A stretch of DNA of 64,000 nt from an uncultured Saprospiraceae bacterium (lineage in GTDB: Bacteria; Bacteroidota; Bacteroidia; Chitinophagales; Saprospiraceae), in contig CALLXF010000049.1 in assembly GCA_938015805.1 (NCBI GenBank), positions 1-64,000 on the forward strand, given 5' to 3'. The translations under genes and the position numbers were made by a program. Position 1 is the first letter of the stretch; each line of letters opens with the position of its first letter. The notes under the pieces were generated by a model. The model was not told the DNA's origin, did no database searches, and saw nothing but the letters and a program-made list of their open reading frames with translations. Below, piece by piece: positions 10,263-20,300 of the stretch.

Positions 10263-10374
10263 GCAGCCTACAATGGTTTTAACTCAAGCCAATATATGTG
10301 AAATTAAACTTTCTAATTCATCGAAAGTTTAATTGGAAAGTGCGGCTATGTCCTGCTCACCATATGTAAGGAGC
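10263..10374 (-). other. Nested imperfect palindrome, attC-like recombination site candidate
   Basis: An outer stem pairs 10263-10277 with 10359-10374 (TACAATGGT-type arm against ACCATATGTA), broken by single unpaired bases. A second small stem pairs AGCC (10287-10290) with GGCT (10344-10347). The centre is a perfect 12-bp hairpin, 10302-10313 with 10323-10334, around a 9-base loop. Just outside lie two GTAGCAG direct repeats (10251-10257 and 10260-10266). The whole starts 35 bp after the stop codon of the leftward phosphoesterase gene, the place of an attC site in an integron cassette. The core-site consensus GTTRRRY is not matched well, so a REP-like element or a structured RNA remains possible. 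Confidence 0.4.
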
Positions 10375-10409
10375 ATTTTATTAGTGTATTGCTTTTTTTG
10401 AATTCGAGC

Positions 10410-11336
10410 TTACTCTAGGGTTATTTTATCCACGGAGTTTTGGTAATCATCCACGTAGAAAAATTCGAAGACTAATTCCTTCCCAGTTGCTGTTGCTTTT
10501 ATGGCACCATTCATTTCATTTAAACATTTGAAATCAAAATTATTTTCATTCAATTGATTAACATTACATGGGTCAATGAATCTTCGACCACCTAACCCAT
10601 TAACCAAATAGATGGGTTTTTCTTGATTTTTTAATTTAATTCTTTCATATACGTGATTATGTCCTGCTAGGACTGCATCAATTCCCCATTCGTGAAAAGG
10701 CCATTGAGTATAACTAATATTTCCATGTTTTGATGTTGTAAAAGGTGCATGATGAAAATATACGATTTTGAAAACAGATGTTGACATTGATAGTTTTTCC
10801 TTTAGCCACGAACTTTGTAAACCATTACAACAATTTTCATTTTGCATGATATTACTATTCAATGAAAAGAATTCGACCGGTCCTATCTTAAAGGAATAGA
10901 ATTCTTCATTATTTGGAAGTGTGAAAAAATCAAGGTAGGGATTTAATCCGAGGGGATTATCATAGTCATGATTTCCAGGAGATGGCCAAAATAAGTTTTG
11001 TTTGATATTATTTGCATATCCGAAACATCTTAGCGAATCAGGTGAATCTGGATTGTATATGTAGTTTTCGTAAAATTGAATTATGTTTTCTCTGATAGTT
11101 TTGGCCTCTCCGTAATTGTAATTATTGTCTCCTAAGGTAATGATGAAATCCGGATCCCATGAATTAATCATTTGAGATACTTTGAGGTTCTCTTCACCAT
11201 TTTCACCATAGTCACCAATGATTGCGAACTGTATAGGATCTCCCAAATATTCTTCCTCTTCTAGTAGATCAAGAGATTCGGAACAAGAACTTAGCAATAA
11301 AAAAAATGATAGGATTACGAGCTTGTATTGTTTCAT
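10410..11336 (-). CDS. Lipoprotein metallophosphoesterase, purple acid phosphatase-like
   Basis: 308 residues. The N-terminus has a lipobox (LLLSSC, Cys about 18), so the protein should be a lipoprotein. The calcineurin-like metallophosphoesterase motifs occur in order: GDYG near residue 42, LGDNNY near 70, GNHD near 122, FHHAPF near 195 and GHNHVYER near 225. These are the usual ligands of a two-metal centre. The order and size suit the small tartrate-resistant acid phosphatase type. It is flanked by unusually long non-coding stretches (about 245 and 370 bp), and an attC-like palindrome lies just beyond its stop, which suggests a mobile cassette. The substrate is unknown. Confidence 0.85.
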   Translation of the reverse strand: MKQYKLVILSFFLLLSSCSESLDLLEEEEYLGDPIQFAIIGDYGENGEENLKVSQMINSWDPDFIITLGDNNYNYGEAKTIRENIIQFYENYIYNPDSPDSLRCFGYANNIKQNLFWPSPGNHDYDNPLGLNPYLDFFTLPNNEEFYSFKIGPVEFFSLNSNIMQNENCCNGLQSSWLKEKLSMSTSVFKIVYFHHAPFTTSKHGNISYTQWPFHEWGIDAVLAGHNHVYERIKLKNQEKPIYLVNGLGGRRFIDPCNVNQLNENNFDFKCLNEMNGAIKATATGKELVFEFFYVDDYQNSVDKITLE

Positions 11337-11639
11337 TTGTACAGAATAAATTTATTATTCAATCTTTTTTAGAAAACCAAATTTAGTGCTTTTAAGGACA
11401 TTGCTCCTATCGGTAATATAAGATGAGTTAAAACAGATGTAATGTACTTATAAAATCTGCTGTTCTATTAGAATTAGAATTGATAGGATTATGGGATCGT
11501 AGGTTTTTATGTTTGTCAAATCGACAAAGTGAAATGCATGAGGACAATTACTTTTTCATTGCATTACTTCATTCGCATTACTATATTAATACTTCCATCT
11601 TTTTTAATCAAGAGTAATTTTATTACTGTACAACTGTTA
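11337..11639. other. Intergenic stretch with short repeats, no gene seen
   Basis: No plausible coding frame was found. It holds a 6-bp inverted repeat (TTTGTC 11512-11517 with GACAAA 11523-11528) and a near-perfect tandem repeat of TTCATT(C)GCATTAC (11555-11567 and 11568-11581). No second copy of the palindrome at 10263-10374 could be recognised here. Confidence 0.5.
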
Positions 11640-11672
11640 ATAAAAAAAGACCTATCAAAATTAGACAGGTCC
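11640..11672 (-). terminator. Rho-independent terminator of the di-haem peroxidase gene
   Basis: An 8-bp stem with one wobble (11649-11656 with 11664-11671) is followed on the minus strand by seven T (A-run 11642-11648). It lies about 30 bp past the peroxidase stop codon. Confidence 0.75.
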
Positions 11673-11704
11673 TTTAAAATTATTTCTTTACTTTTTATTT
11701 GATA

Positions 11705-12820
11705 TTAGGACTTAAATGGATCCGACCATTTCTCATCAAAAGGCATCGTCTGATCAGTAAGTGTAAGTAAGAATGCTTTTAAATCCTCTTTATCATCTGA
11801 AGAAAAATTAAACTGCATCGGTAGCCCACCCTGTTTTAATCTACTATCTAAATTGATATGACTTTGTATACCAGAACTATAAAAATCTAGTACCTCGTCT
11901 AAGGTAGTAAATCTTCCGTCGTGCATATAAGGAGCTGTAAGTTCTATATTTCTCAATTTAGGGACCTTAAACTTACCTTTATCTGACGATTCACCAGTGG
12001 CATTAAAATATCCTAAATCAGTGTAAGTAGTCTCTAAACCATTACTTGCAAAAGTTACAGTATTAGTCCCTTCTAGAGAGTGACATGAATTACAGTTATT
12101 ATTTATAAACAAAGCTTTACCTCTATTTTCCGATTCCGTAAAACCCGCAAAATTAGAAAATAGACTATGATTTACCCTTTGGTTATCAAACTTAGAATCC
12201 GCATTTTGTAAAGTTTTCATAAACTGATCTAAAGCAGTGGTAATTCTTTCTGCAGATACGGTCTCAGAACCATAAGCATCTTTTACGAGAACCTTATAAT
12301 AATCAGTATTAGCTACCTTCTCCACTAATGTATTTATGTCTATATCCATCTCTATAGGATTAGACATAGTTTCGATCATCTGATCATGGAACGTAGTAGC
12401 TCTACCATCCCAGAAAATAGGTAATGGATTAGAGCTAGCATAATACTCTCTAAAACTTCTAAATTGGCCTAAAGCCATAGAATTTCTTGCTGTCTTCTCA
12501 CCTCTTACCCCTACGCTTAATGCTACATCATCTGCAAAAGCTAATTCTTGCTTATGACAAGAAGCACAAGAGATTTTACCAGCGTCTGATAAATTTTCGT
12601 CATAAAATAATACTCTACCTAATGTTACCTCTGCAGGATCTCCAAAAAATACTGGGTTTTCATAATCATAATAATTAGATGGTAAGTCCAAGTGCTTAGA
12701 TAATATCTCCCAGTCTTGGATTTTGTAATCTCCCTCAAAATTATCTTCGTAATCTTTTGCACAAGATTGCATGCCTATTACTAGGGCAACTATAGTTAAA
12801 ATGGAAAGTGATTTTTTCAT
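11705..12820 (-). CDS. Di-haem cytochrome c peroxidase, CcpA/MauG family
   Basis: 371 residues from the ATG at 12820, chosen over an ATG 27 bases upstream because it starts a lipoprotein signal (MKKSLSILTIVALVIGMQSC). Two haem c attachment sites are present: CASCH near residue 88, followed by QELAFAD, and CNSCH near residue 245. The C-terminal PYMHDGRFTTLDEVLDFY segment is typical of the bacterial di-haem peroxidase/MauG family. These enzymes reduce hydrogen peroxide or oxidise partner proteins in the periplasm. The lipobox suggests membrane anchoring. A terminator follows. A paralogous MauG-like oxidase is the alternative; no partner gene is nearby. Confidence 0.9.
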   Translation of the reverse strand: MKKSLSILTIVALVIGMQSCAKDYEDNFEGDYKIQDWEILSKHLDLPSNYYDYENPVFFGDPAEVTLGRVLFYDENLSDAGKISCASCHKQELAFADDVALSVGVRGEKTARNSMALGQFRSFREYYASSNPLPIFWDGRATTFHDQMIETMSNPIEMDIDINTLVEKVANTDYYKVLVKDAYGSETVSAERITTALDQFMKTLQNADSKFDNQRVNHSLFSNFAGFTESENRGKALFINNNCNSCHSLEGTNTVTFASNGLETTYTDLGYFNATGESSDKGKFKVPKLRNIELTAPYMHDGRFTTLDEVLDFYSSGIQSHINLDSRLKQGGLPMQFNFSSDDKEDLKAFLLTLTDQTMPFDEKWSDPFKS

Positions 12821-13464
12821 CTTAATGGTTTTATTTATGTGGTGCAAATTAGTGGTTAAAAAAAAATTAGCGATCTATAATATGTAAAATACGGAAATTT
12901 AATTTCACCTTATGTGAAAAATTAACTTTTTAAGACATCCTTAAGACCTAAATAGCAGTTTTCAAAACCAATTATGATCTACTAATCTCTCATTAATAAC
13001 GGATGATCTTATCTCGCCGTCTCTCGATAAAAGGAAAAATATGCGATCTTTAGATTATCCGTTTGTGGTATATTTTATTTGCCTTACAGCCTTCGAATTA
13101 AATCTATTTGTTCGTAAAGAATTCTTGCAACCTCAACTTCTGTCTTATACTGAAAAATCGTTACACTTTTTATGCAAGACACCGATTTGGCAACTCTTTA
13201 TAGAGCATTTTATTATTTAAGATTTTGTTATTCAAATCAGTAAATTCATGCCAGACTAGGTGCAGCTAAACTTTATAATATTCTAAAATTTAAATTCATT
13301 CTGGAAGGCGTTAACAAATAACCATTCGATATGTAAGAATACATTTTATGGTTAGATATTGATGGCAAAAATCTTAAGAATTTCTTATCTTACTTATATG
13401 GCTATGTAGGAATTAATACTTAGTCTCGCCAGACAGCACATTATGGGTAAGAAAAGAAAATAAC
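12821..13464. other. Long intergenic region (644 bp), no gene seen
   Basis: It is AT-rich with stops in all frames. The longest plausible frames are only about 20-25 codons and have no recognisable product. No tRNA, repeat or clear TAnnTTTG box stood out. It separates two divergent genes, so promoters for both are expected here but could not be placed. Confidence 0.5.
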
Positions 13465-16400
13465 ATGAATAGTTCAAACAAAATTATAGCATTACAAATA
13501 TTTTTCTTGCTAACAGCAACTATTGCACTTCATAGTACCCCCTCTTTACTACTGGATGATTGTGAAAATTCCGAACTGATCACAATTAATAAAAAGGATA
13601 TTTACAGTACATATTCATTTAGTGGAACAACTCACTCTAATGATATTTGTAATAATAATTTATCCAGTGATATCTGGTTAAAATTCGAAGCACCATCCCA
13701 GAGAATTGTGCTCAATATCCATCATACCAGTAATTCAACCTTTACACTTTTTGGAGGTAGTTGTACGGATTTAGAATATGTAGAATGTTATACATACGCA
13801 TTTAATACTGATTTTGACTCCTTAGAAATAGGACAAATATATTTTCTTAAAATATCCTCAAATGATGACGAAGAGGTTCGATTTAAACTTGAAAGCGTTC
13901 CAGAAAACAATTCTTTTCAGAATGCGCATTTATTGAATCCAGATACCTGTTTTGTAGATTATACTATTTACAACCAATTATACTATGAATTTACTCCTTC
14001 TAAAGAGGTTTATGAGCTTAGTGTTTATTTTCTAGCAAACGGCATCAATCAACACGAGGATATTACATTTTACAATGAAAATTTTGACTTTATAGGCAAA
14101 TTCGAAGCACCTTTTAGAGAACTACTTCCCGACCCAAATCTAAATGCTTTTTGGGCTAAACTAAATCTACGTGTCCAAATCGGAAAGAAGTATTTTGTGA
14201 AACTACAAGCAGACGAGCGTATAGAATTTTGTATTAAAGAATTGGATGCCGGAATAGATTTTAATGATACCTGGCAAGATGCTTTAGAATTAAGCTTAGT
14301 AACTGTCGAAGAATGTGAAGAATACCAAATTACGGATTATGGGGCCTCTAGCATTTCTAGTTTAAATGAAGATAATCTCAGTTGTATACCTGATCCCGGT
14401 GAAAGAGATTCCTGGTATATATTTGATGCTTTTTCCTCGGAAATAACATTTAGAGGACCCTCTTTTGAGTTTCAAATCTATGAATTCTTTGATGAATCTA
14501 TTACTTTTCTCGACTGCCCGATTATAGAAGGAAGTCATTCGCAATGCAGTTTTATAACACCATCTTTTGGAACTATAGTAAGAGAACTAAATCAGGATTC
14601 TACTTATTTATTGAGAACTATCCCTACATTAAATCTTCCAGCTTTACCCTCATGTCCCCCACCTCAAGGTTATATCTCAATTGGTAAATTTGAACTCAAC
14701 GCTAATGACGAAATCGAAAATGCTATTGATATTGAAATCAACAATCCATTTGAATGTATTTATAGGACAAATATTTCTGTTGCTAATTCAACCCTATCTG
14801 ATCCTTCGATATTTGAAAATGTATGTGATACTAGTTCTATTTTAAATAGGGACACATGGTTTACATTTACACCGTTAGATACCATAATAAATATACTTTT
14901 AGAGCAAACATTACTTTTAGAGATACTATACTTTGAAGTTTACTCAGGAGAAATAGGCAATCTACATTGTATTCAAAAAGGTACCGTCGATTCAAACCAG
15001 AGCATACAGGACAATAATATTTCTACAAGAATATCCAATCTCTCCATCGGAGAAAAACATTATCTAAGAATTGTATCTGGATCTCAAAACAACCAATTAG
15101 CCTATGAAGTCTACCAACAATTTTGCTTACGATATATATCAGCTCCGCCGTCCAATGACCATATGGAAAACCCACTTAATTTATTTCCTAGTAACAATTT
15201 AACTGATTGTATTTTAAGTGATTCATTGTTGTTTAATAATGTTGATAATGATGTTTGGTTTAGTTTTGATGCAACTGCACCTAATCATCAGTTTTACATA
15301 AGGTCAAGTAATTTATCCTTTGATACACATTTATTTATCCGCGAAGAAAATGGAGACACCAGTTTAGTTTCTAAACATGAATCGTTTCCTACTGTCTTTC
15401 CACCGACTGGATACAACGTAAGTGGTGCCAATGAAAAAGCGGGTTACCTCAGAGGTGATAATTTTTTTCTTTCTATTTTCAACTATTCTGATTTAGAAAT
15501 CGGTGGAACGTACCTTATAAAAATGGGCCTTTTATTTAATGAAGAAGATTACAATCCTAACATGGATATAGAAGTATACAATTATCAATTTTGCCTCAAA
15601 ACACTTCCGATATCCCTCGCAAACAATACTTACTACAACTCAGAAGTTTTAATCCAATATCAAGATCACCTCTCTAGACAATTTGGATATTTAACCGAGT
15701 CTATTCCCGATCAAGAGCAAGATTCTTTGTTTTTAAATTGCAAAGTCTCTAATGATATACATTATGAGCAAATACGACCTGAAGCTTGGTATACGTTTAC
15801 TGCGGAAAAATCCGATTACACTTTATTCTTTGACGATTTGACAAGTTTTGATGAAGACGGGCAATCAATTTTTCCATTTCAAAATATTTTAGATAGTACA
15901 TTTACGTATTCATTATTTACACGAGACAGCAGTAATCAACTGCTCGATTTAATTTGCAATCAGACATTAGCTTTAGAGCAAGAGATTAATAATCTTGTAG
16001 AAGGAGAAGAGTACTTTTTAAGCATTCGCATGGATTGTTTAAATTACTTGACTGATTTAAATTTTAAATTTGGATTATCACAAGTTCTGGACGAGGACTC
16101 AGATGGGTATTATAGTGACGTTGATTGTGATGATACTAACGCGGATATTAATCCTATTCAAATAGAAGAACCTTACAACGGAATCGATGATGATTGTAAT
16201 CCTGAAACATTAGATGACGACTTAGATCAAGATGGATTCTTATTAGTTGATGATTGTGATGACCAAAATCCAGACATAAATCCAAATGCCACAGAAATTC
16301 CTAATAATGGAATAGACGAAGATTGTGATGGAATGGATGGCGTCTCTGCAACTCATGAAATTGCAAATGTGGTAATAAAAATCTTCCCTAATCCGGTTAT

Positions 16401-16596
16401 AGATATTCTTTACATATCGATAGATGGTCAATTAAACTACCAAGCAAACCTATATGATACGAAAGGAAAACTTATTATTTCAGAATCAAATCAGACTCAA
16501 ATGAATTTAGAACCGAATGCTTCTGGAGCCTATTTGCTTGAAATTATTGACTTGAATACAAATCAGAAAATAGTTGAGAAGATTATAGTTATGTAG
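13465..16596 (+). CDS. Secreted multi-module protein with MopE-type repeats and T9SS sorting domain
   Basis: 1043 residues with a signal peptide (to about residue 27). Six related modules follow. Each has a tryptophan or tyrosine motif (DIWLKF, YYEFTP, DSWYIF, DTWFTF, DVWFSF, EAWYTF) and, later in the module, a G-x-x-Y-x-L/V-x-I-like strand (LEIGQIYFLKI, VQIGKKYFVKL, and so on). They resemble pre-peptidase C-terminal (PPC-like) beta-sandwiches. Near residue 880 are two MopE-like units with DCDD, NGIDDDCN and NGIDEDCDG, likely calcium- or copper-binding. The end (IFPNPVIDILYI...) is a T9SS type A sorting domain, so the protein should be secreted and attached to or released from the surface. 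No catalytic domain is visible; an adhesin or structural role is an inference. Confidence 0.82.
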   Translation: MNSSNKIIALQIFFLLTATIALHSTPSLLLDDCENSELITINKKDIYSTYSFSGTTHSNDICNNNLSSDIWLKFEAPSQRIVLNIHHTSNSTFTLFGGSCTDLEYVECYTYAFNTDFDSLEIGQIYFLKISSNDDEEVRFKLESVPENNSFQNAHLLNPDTCFVDYTIYNQLYYEFTPSKEVYELSVYFLANGINQHEDITFYNENFDFIGKFEAPFRELLPDPNLNAFWAKLNLRVQIGKKYFVKLQADERIEFCIKELDAGIDFNDTWQDALELSLVTVEECEEYQITDYGASSISSLNEDNLSCIPDPGERDSWYIFDAFSSEITFRGPSFEFQIYEFFDESITFLDCPIIEGSHSQCSFITPSFGTIVRELNQDSTYLLRTIPTLNLPALPSCPPPQGYISIGKFELNANDEIENAIDIEINNPFECIYRTNISVANSTLSDPSIFENVCDTSSILNRDTWFTFTPLDTIINILLEQTLLLEILYFEVYSGEIGNLHCIQKGTVDSNQSIQDNNISTRISNLSIGEKHYLRIVSGSQNNQLAYEVYQQFCLRYISAPPSNDHMENPLNLFPSNNLTDCILSDSLLFNNVDNDVWFSFDATAPNHQFYIRSSNLSFDTHLFIREENGDTSLVSKHESFPTVFPPTGYNVSGANEKAGYLRGDNFFLSIFNYSDLEIGGTYLIKMGLLFNEEDYNPNMDIEVYNYQFCLKTLPISLANNTYYNSEVLIQYQDHLSRQFGYLTESIPDQEQDSLFLNCKVSNDIHYEQIRPEAWYTFTAEKSDYTLFFDDLTSFDEDGQSIFPFQNILDSTFTYSLFTRDSSNQLLDLICNQTLALEQEINNLVEGEEYFLSIRMDCLNYLTDLNFKFGLSQVLDEDSDGYYSDVDCDDTNADINPIQIEEPYNGIDDDCNPETLDDDLDQDGFLLVDDCDDQNPDINPNATEIPNNGIDEDCDGMDGVSATHEIANVVIKIFPNPVIDILYISIDGQLNYQANLYDTKGKLIISESNQTQMNLEPNASGAYLLEIIDLNTNQKIVEKIIVM

Positions 16597-16728
16597 AATC
16601 ATACATATTAGAACTAAGAACATAATTGAAAAAAGATACATAATAGTCATCGGTTTCTGCTTAGATTTAAATTGCTGAATAATACTTTTAATAGTATGTT
16701 CACGATTAAGTCTCAGAAACTAAAATAA

Positions 16729-17358
16729 ATGGAACTTCATCTTATCTTATCATTTATAGCGGCTTCAGTTTTACTGACGCTTATGCCTGGACCAGATATT
16801 GTTTATGTTGTTTTAGAAAGTATTTCTAAATCTACTAGGGTTGGATGGACCATCGCCTTAGGGCTTGTATCAGGACTGATCATCCATACCCTACTTGCGG
16901 CAACAGGAATCAGTTTACTTATCGAGCAATCTGATCTTGCTTATACTATTTTAAAAACAATCGGAGCTATATATTTATTCCAGCTTGCCTACAAAGCAAC
17001 AACAGAAAAAAAACCGGTATTTAGCGACACTAAAAAAACAAGTAATATCAGCTATTCCTTTTTTCCATTGTGGCGAAAGGGCTTTTTTATGAATGTCCTT
17101 AATCCAAAAGTAAGCCTATTTTTTATCGCATTATTCCCGCAATTTATTACACCTAATGGTTATTCAGTTAGTGTCCAGATGAGTCTACTAGGTGCAATTT
17201 TCTTTATACAAGCCATTATCATATTTACAATCGTTTGCTTTCTTGCAGGAAGGCTCAGCCCTTACTTTAAAAATGATCGATTCTGGACCATTACTAAGTG
17301 GGCAAAAATATCCATCCTACTTTTACTAGCGATCGGACTTATCCTATCTCGTAATTAG
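16729..17358 (+). CDS. LysE/RhtB family amino acid exporter
   Basis: 209 residues with five or six hydrophobic helices. The N-terminal motif LTLMPGPDIVYVV and the following GLVSGLIIHTLLAATGIS are characteristic of the LysE/RhtB translocators. KGFFMNVLNPKVSLFF is the other family hallmark. Members export amino acids such as lysine, threonine or homoserine lactone; the substrate here is unknown. The stop codon at 17356-17358 overlaps the stop of the converging alpha-2-macroglobulin gene (17355-17357), leaving no room for a terminator between them. Confidence 0.9.
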   Translation: MELHLILSFIAASVLLTLMPGPDIVYVVLESISKSTRVGWTIALGLVSGLIIHTLLAATGISLLIEQSDLAYTILKTIGAIYLFQLAYKATTEKKPVFSDTKKTSNISYSFFPLWRKGFFMNVLNPKVSLFFIALFPQFITPNGYSVSVQMSLLGAIFFIQAIIIFTIVCFLAGRLSPYFKNDRFWTITKWAKISILLLLAIGLILSRN

Positions 17359-20300
17359 TTTTCTAATACCGTAATCACATCGCCTTGACTATGACTTGTA
17401 AACTCTGGAGCATACATGCTCTGTATCGTTGTGATTCCATTAGAAAAAGTTCCTGCATGTTGCACTCGCAAGTTATACTCGAAAACATATTTACCTTTAG
17501 GCAGATAACTGATAAAAAAGTCCGTGGCTAAATCCCTACTTGACTGGTAGTACCCTAGACCGTGAGACCATTTATATCCGCTAAGAGTAGACATTGGCTC
17601 TAGCCCACTGGCTCTCATATCTTTTAAATGTAGATATTCCATAGAGCGATCTGACTCTAGTTCTATCCTAACGATTAGTTTATCTCCTATTTTTAGATTA
17701 TCATTAGAAACAGGAATAATTTTTTCTCCTCTATCATCCAATACTTTTTTATATAACGACTTCCTCACTTTTAAAGGTGTTTTTTCGAAAGTCTTTACCT
17801 TATCCATATCCTCAAAATATTGCCAGTATATGCCACCCCATCCGATATGGTCATTAGGGTTAGTGATTTCTACATTGGCTAAAGCCATATCTATCTCTGA
17901 CTTATCCCATGACCGCTTAACGTATCCCGTACCTGCCTGAGTATTATCACTGAAGTCCATCATATTACCAGCAACTTTTATGGTCGGTATTTTAGCATCC
18001 AAAACCCACTTACTCATACCTCCTTCTTCTTCTTCTACAAGCAATGCGTAAATGGCGGCTGCTGTTGCCTTGGTAGTTTTCCAATGATTAGTCTGCTTAT
18101 TCCTAAGAAGCCATAATTTTAAATTATCTACCACTTCTTTTTTGCCCATCTCTACCATCAGCTCTATCATCATAGCGTGTCTCTCGATCGGCAATTCGTA
18201 CCAGTTAAAACCATTGCCCTCATTCCAGTACATACCGAGTTCCTCATGAGTTAGTGATCTTTCTAGTAAAGACTCTGTCACCTTACGAGCAGCGTCTTTT
18301 TTATCATATCGATTTAATAACAAACCGATCATTCCACTTTTATAAATTCCATAATCGAGGACTTTGGCTTCCGCCAATGCTAAATAATATTTAAAAGCAT
18401 CATCTGCTTGCATCGTTATCTTGGTCTCCTTAAAGAAACTGCGAGTGTATAAATAATGGACCGCAATATGTGAGAGATACTTATGTTTTTTATCACGTTT
18501 ATCGTACTCTCGTTTAATCTGTTCATCACAGTATCGTATGAGATTATCAATTATCGGTTTTAGACTATGATCGTCTTTTATATTTATACCGAGTCGAGAT
18601 AGATGACCAAGTCCTTCTAGGATATTTTGGCTTATATATCTATTAGATTTATTATGACCGTCCCAAGAAAATCCACCATCTGGATGTTGTAATTGTTGCA
18701 ATGCCGTGATATTAGAACTCCTCTGATAGGAGATCAGATTAAGATCAAAAAGTAAGGCTATGTTTTTCTTTTGTTCTGTCTCCGACATGGCTTGTCTGAC
18801 CCATGGCGTCTCCTTTAAGATCGCTGATTTAAGTTCTTGGTTTTTCTCTAGATTACTTATCAGAGCATCACTATCCGTATTTTTCCACTCATCAAAAACG
18901 GCCTTAAGCTTAGGATGCTTATTTACGATATGCGAGGCCAGGACATTAGTATACAGCTGATTAAATATCGATGGTGGAGCATTGCGATAAGATTGATCTT
19001 TTATAAAAGGCATCGCTTGCACCGCATACCAAGCAGGGTTAGCTGTATATTCCAAGCTATAGTTTTGATGGCTTACCGTCGCATCCGCATTTACTAATTC
19101 TGTAAATGTAAAAGACTTTGTTTCTAGAGGATCGACGGTTAGCGGCATCGTCTCGGTAACTAAAATTTTGTTAGTCAATACAGGAAGTACATTTTCTTCT
19201 CCATCGCTATGAGATCCAGATACTGCAATAACTCGGTAAGTGATCGCATCTACCTCTCGCTCCGGAATATTTAATGTCCACTTAGCTAATGTTGATTGTT
19301 TTGCCTCTATAATAAAATCTTGTTTTACATTGGCGGAAGACAAAATCCCTTCCAAAGGTTTTAAGGTAATCGCATTTAACAGCTCAAGTCTTACGGTGCC
19401 ATTAATAGACTTATCTGTGAGGTTATTTATCTTAGAAGTAAAAACGATCTCATCATTATCTCTCAAAAATCTGGGTGGATTAGGAACTACCATCAGATCT
19501 TTCTGAGTGACTACTTCTCTTATTTCCATTCCTGTTTTAAGATCCTCGGTGTGAGCAAAGGTCATAAGCTTCCACTTAGTGAGAGCCTCGTTCATTTTAA
19601 AAGAAATCAAAACATTACCATCCTTGTCCGTTTCTAATTGTGGATAAAAGAAAACGGTTTCGTTTAGATTAGTTCTTATCTGCGGTTTAGGAGCATCATT
19701 AATTTCAGCTGCCTCTTCATCAAAATCCTCTACAGAAATACCTGAAGTAGTGCTTGCCAGGTCACTTATATTTTTAGTAGGAAGTGATCTGACTTGTTCC
19801 GCAGTTACTGTCTTTCCCTGTGTTGTATTATCTTGCTGGATCATAGGAGCTTTATAAGCTGTTATAGTTACCTCATCCATAGACATACTTTCTTCTTTAA
19901 TCCGAACGCCATCTACATAAATATCCGTCGCATTACTTCTCGATCCTCTATAACGCACATCTCCATATCCGTATTGGAACCCAAATCCAAAATCATGAAG
20001 TCGCGGAAACATAATATGCTTCCCCTTAAATTTTAGTCTGTTTTTATAGACGCCATCATTACTTACATATCTAGATCCTTGCTGATTAAAACCCGGAAAT
20101 GTACTATAATAGCTGGAGTTATAGCTCGGGTAAAAATGACCATTCCACTGATGGGAAATAAAATCATCGAGAGAGGCATCATACATACATGCTAATAATT
20201 CAGCAGATACTTTATCCTTATCAGGCCCAGATATTTTTATTTTATATTCTTCCTCAGACCCTGGTAATGTCTTATCTCGAAAGCTGATAAATTCTACATT

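Noticed and set aside
12821-13464. Long gap considered as a decayed gene or RNA gene
   Set aside because: No frame longer than about 25 codons, no detectable protein motif and no cloverleaf-like structure.
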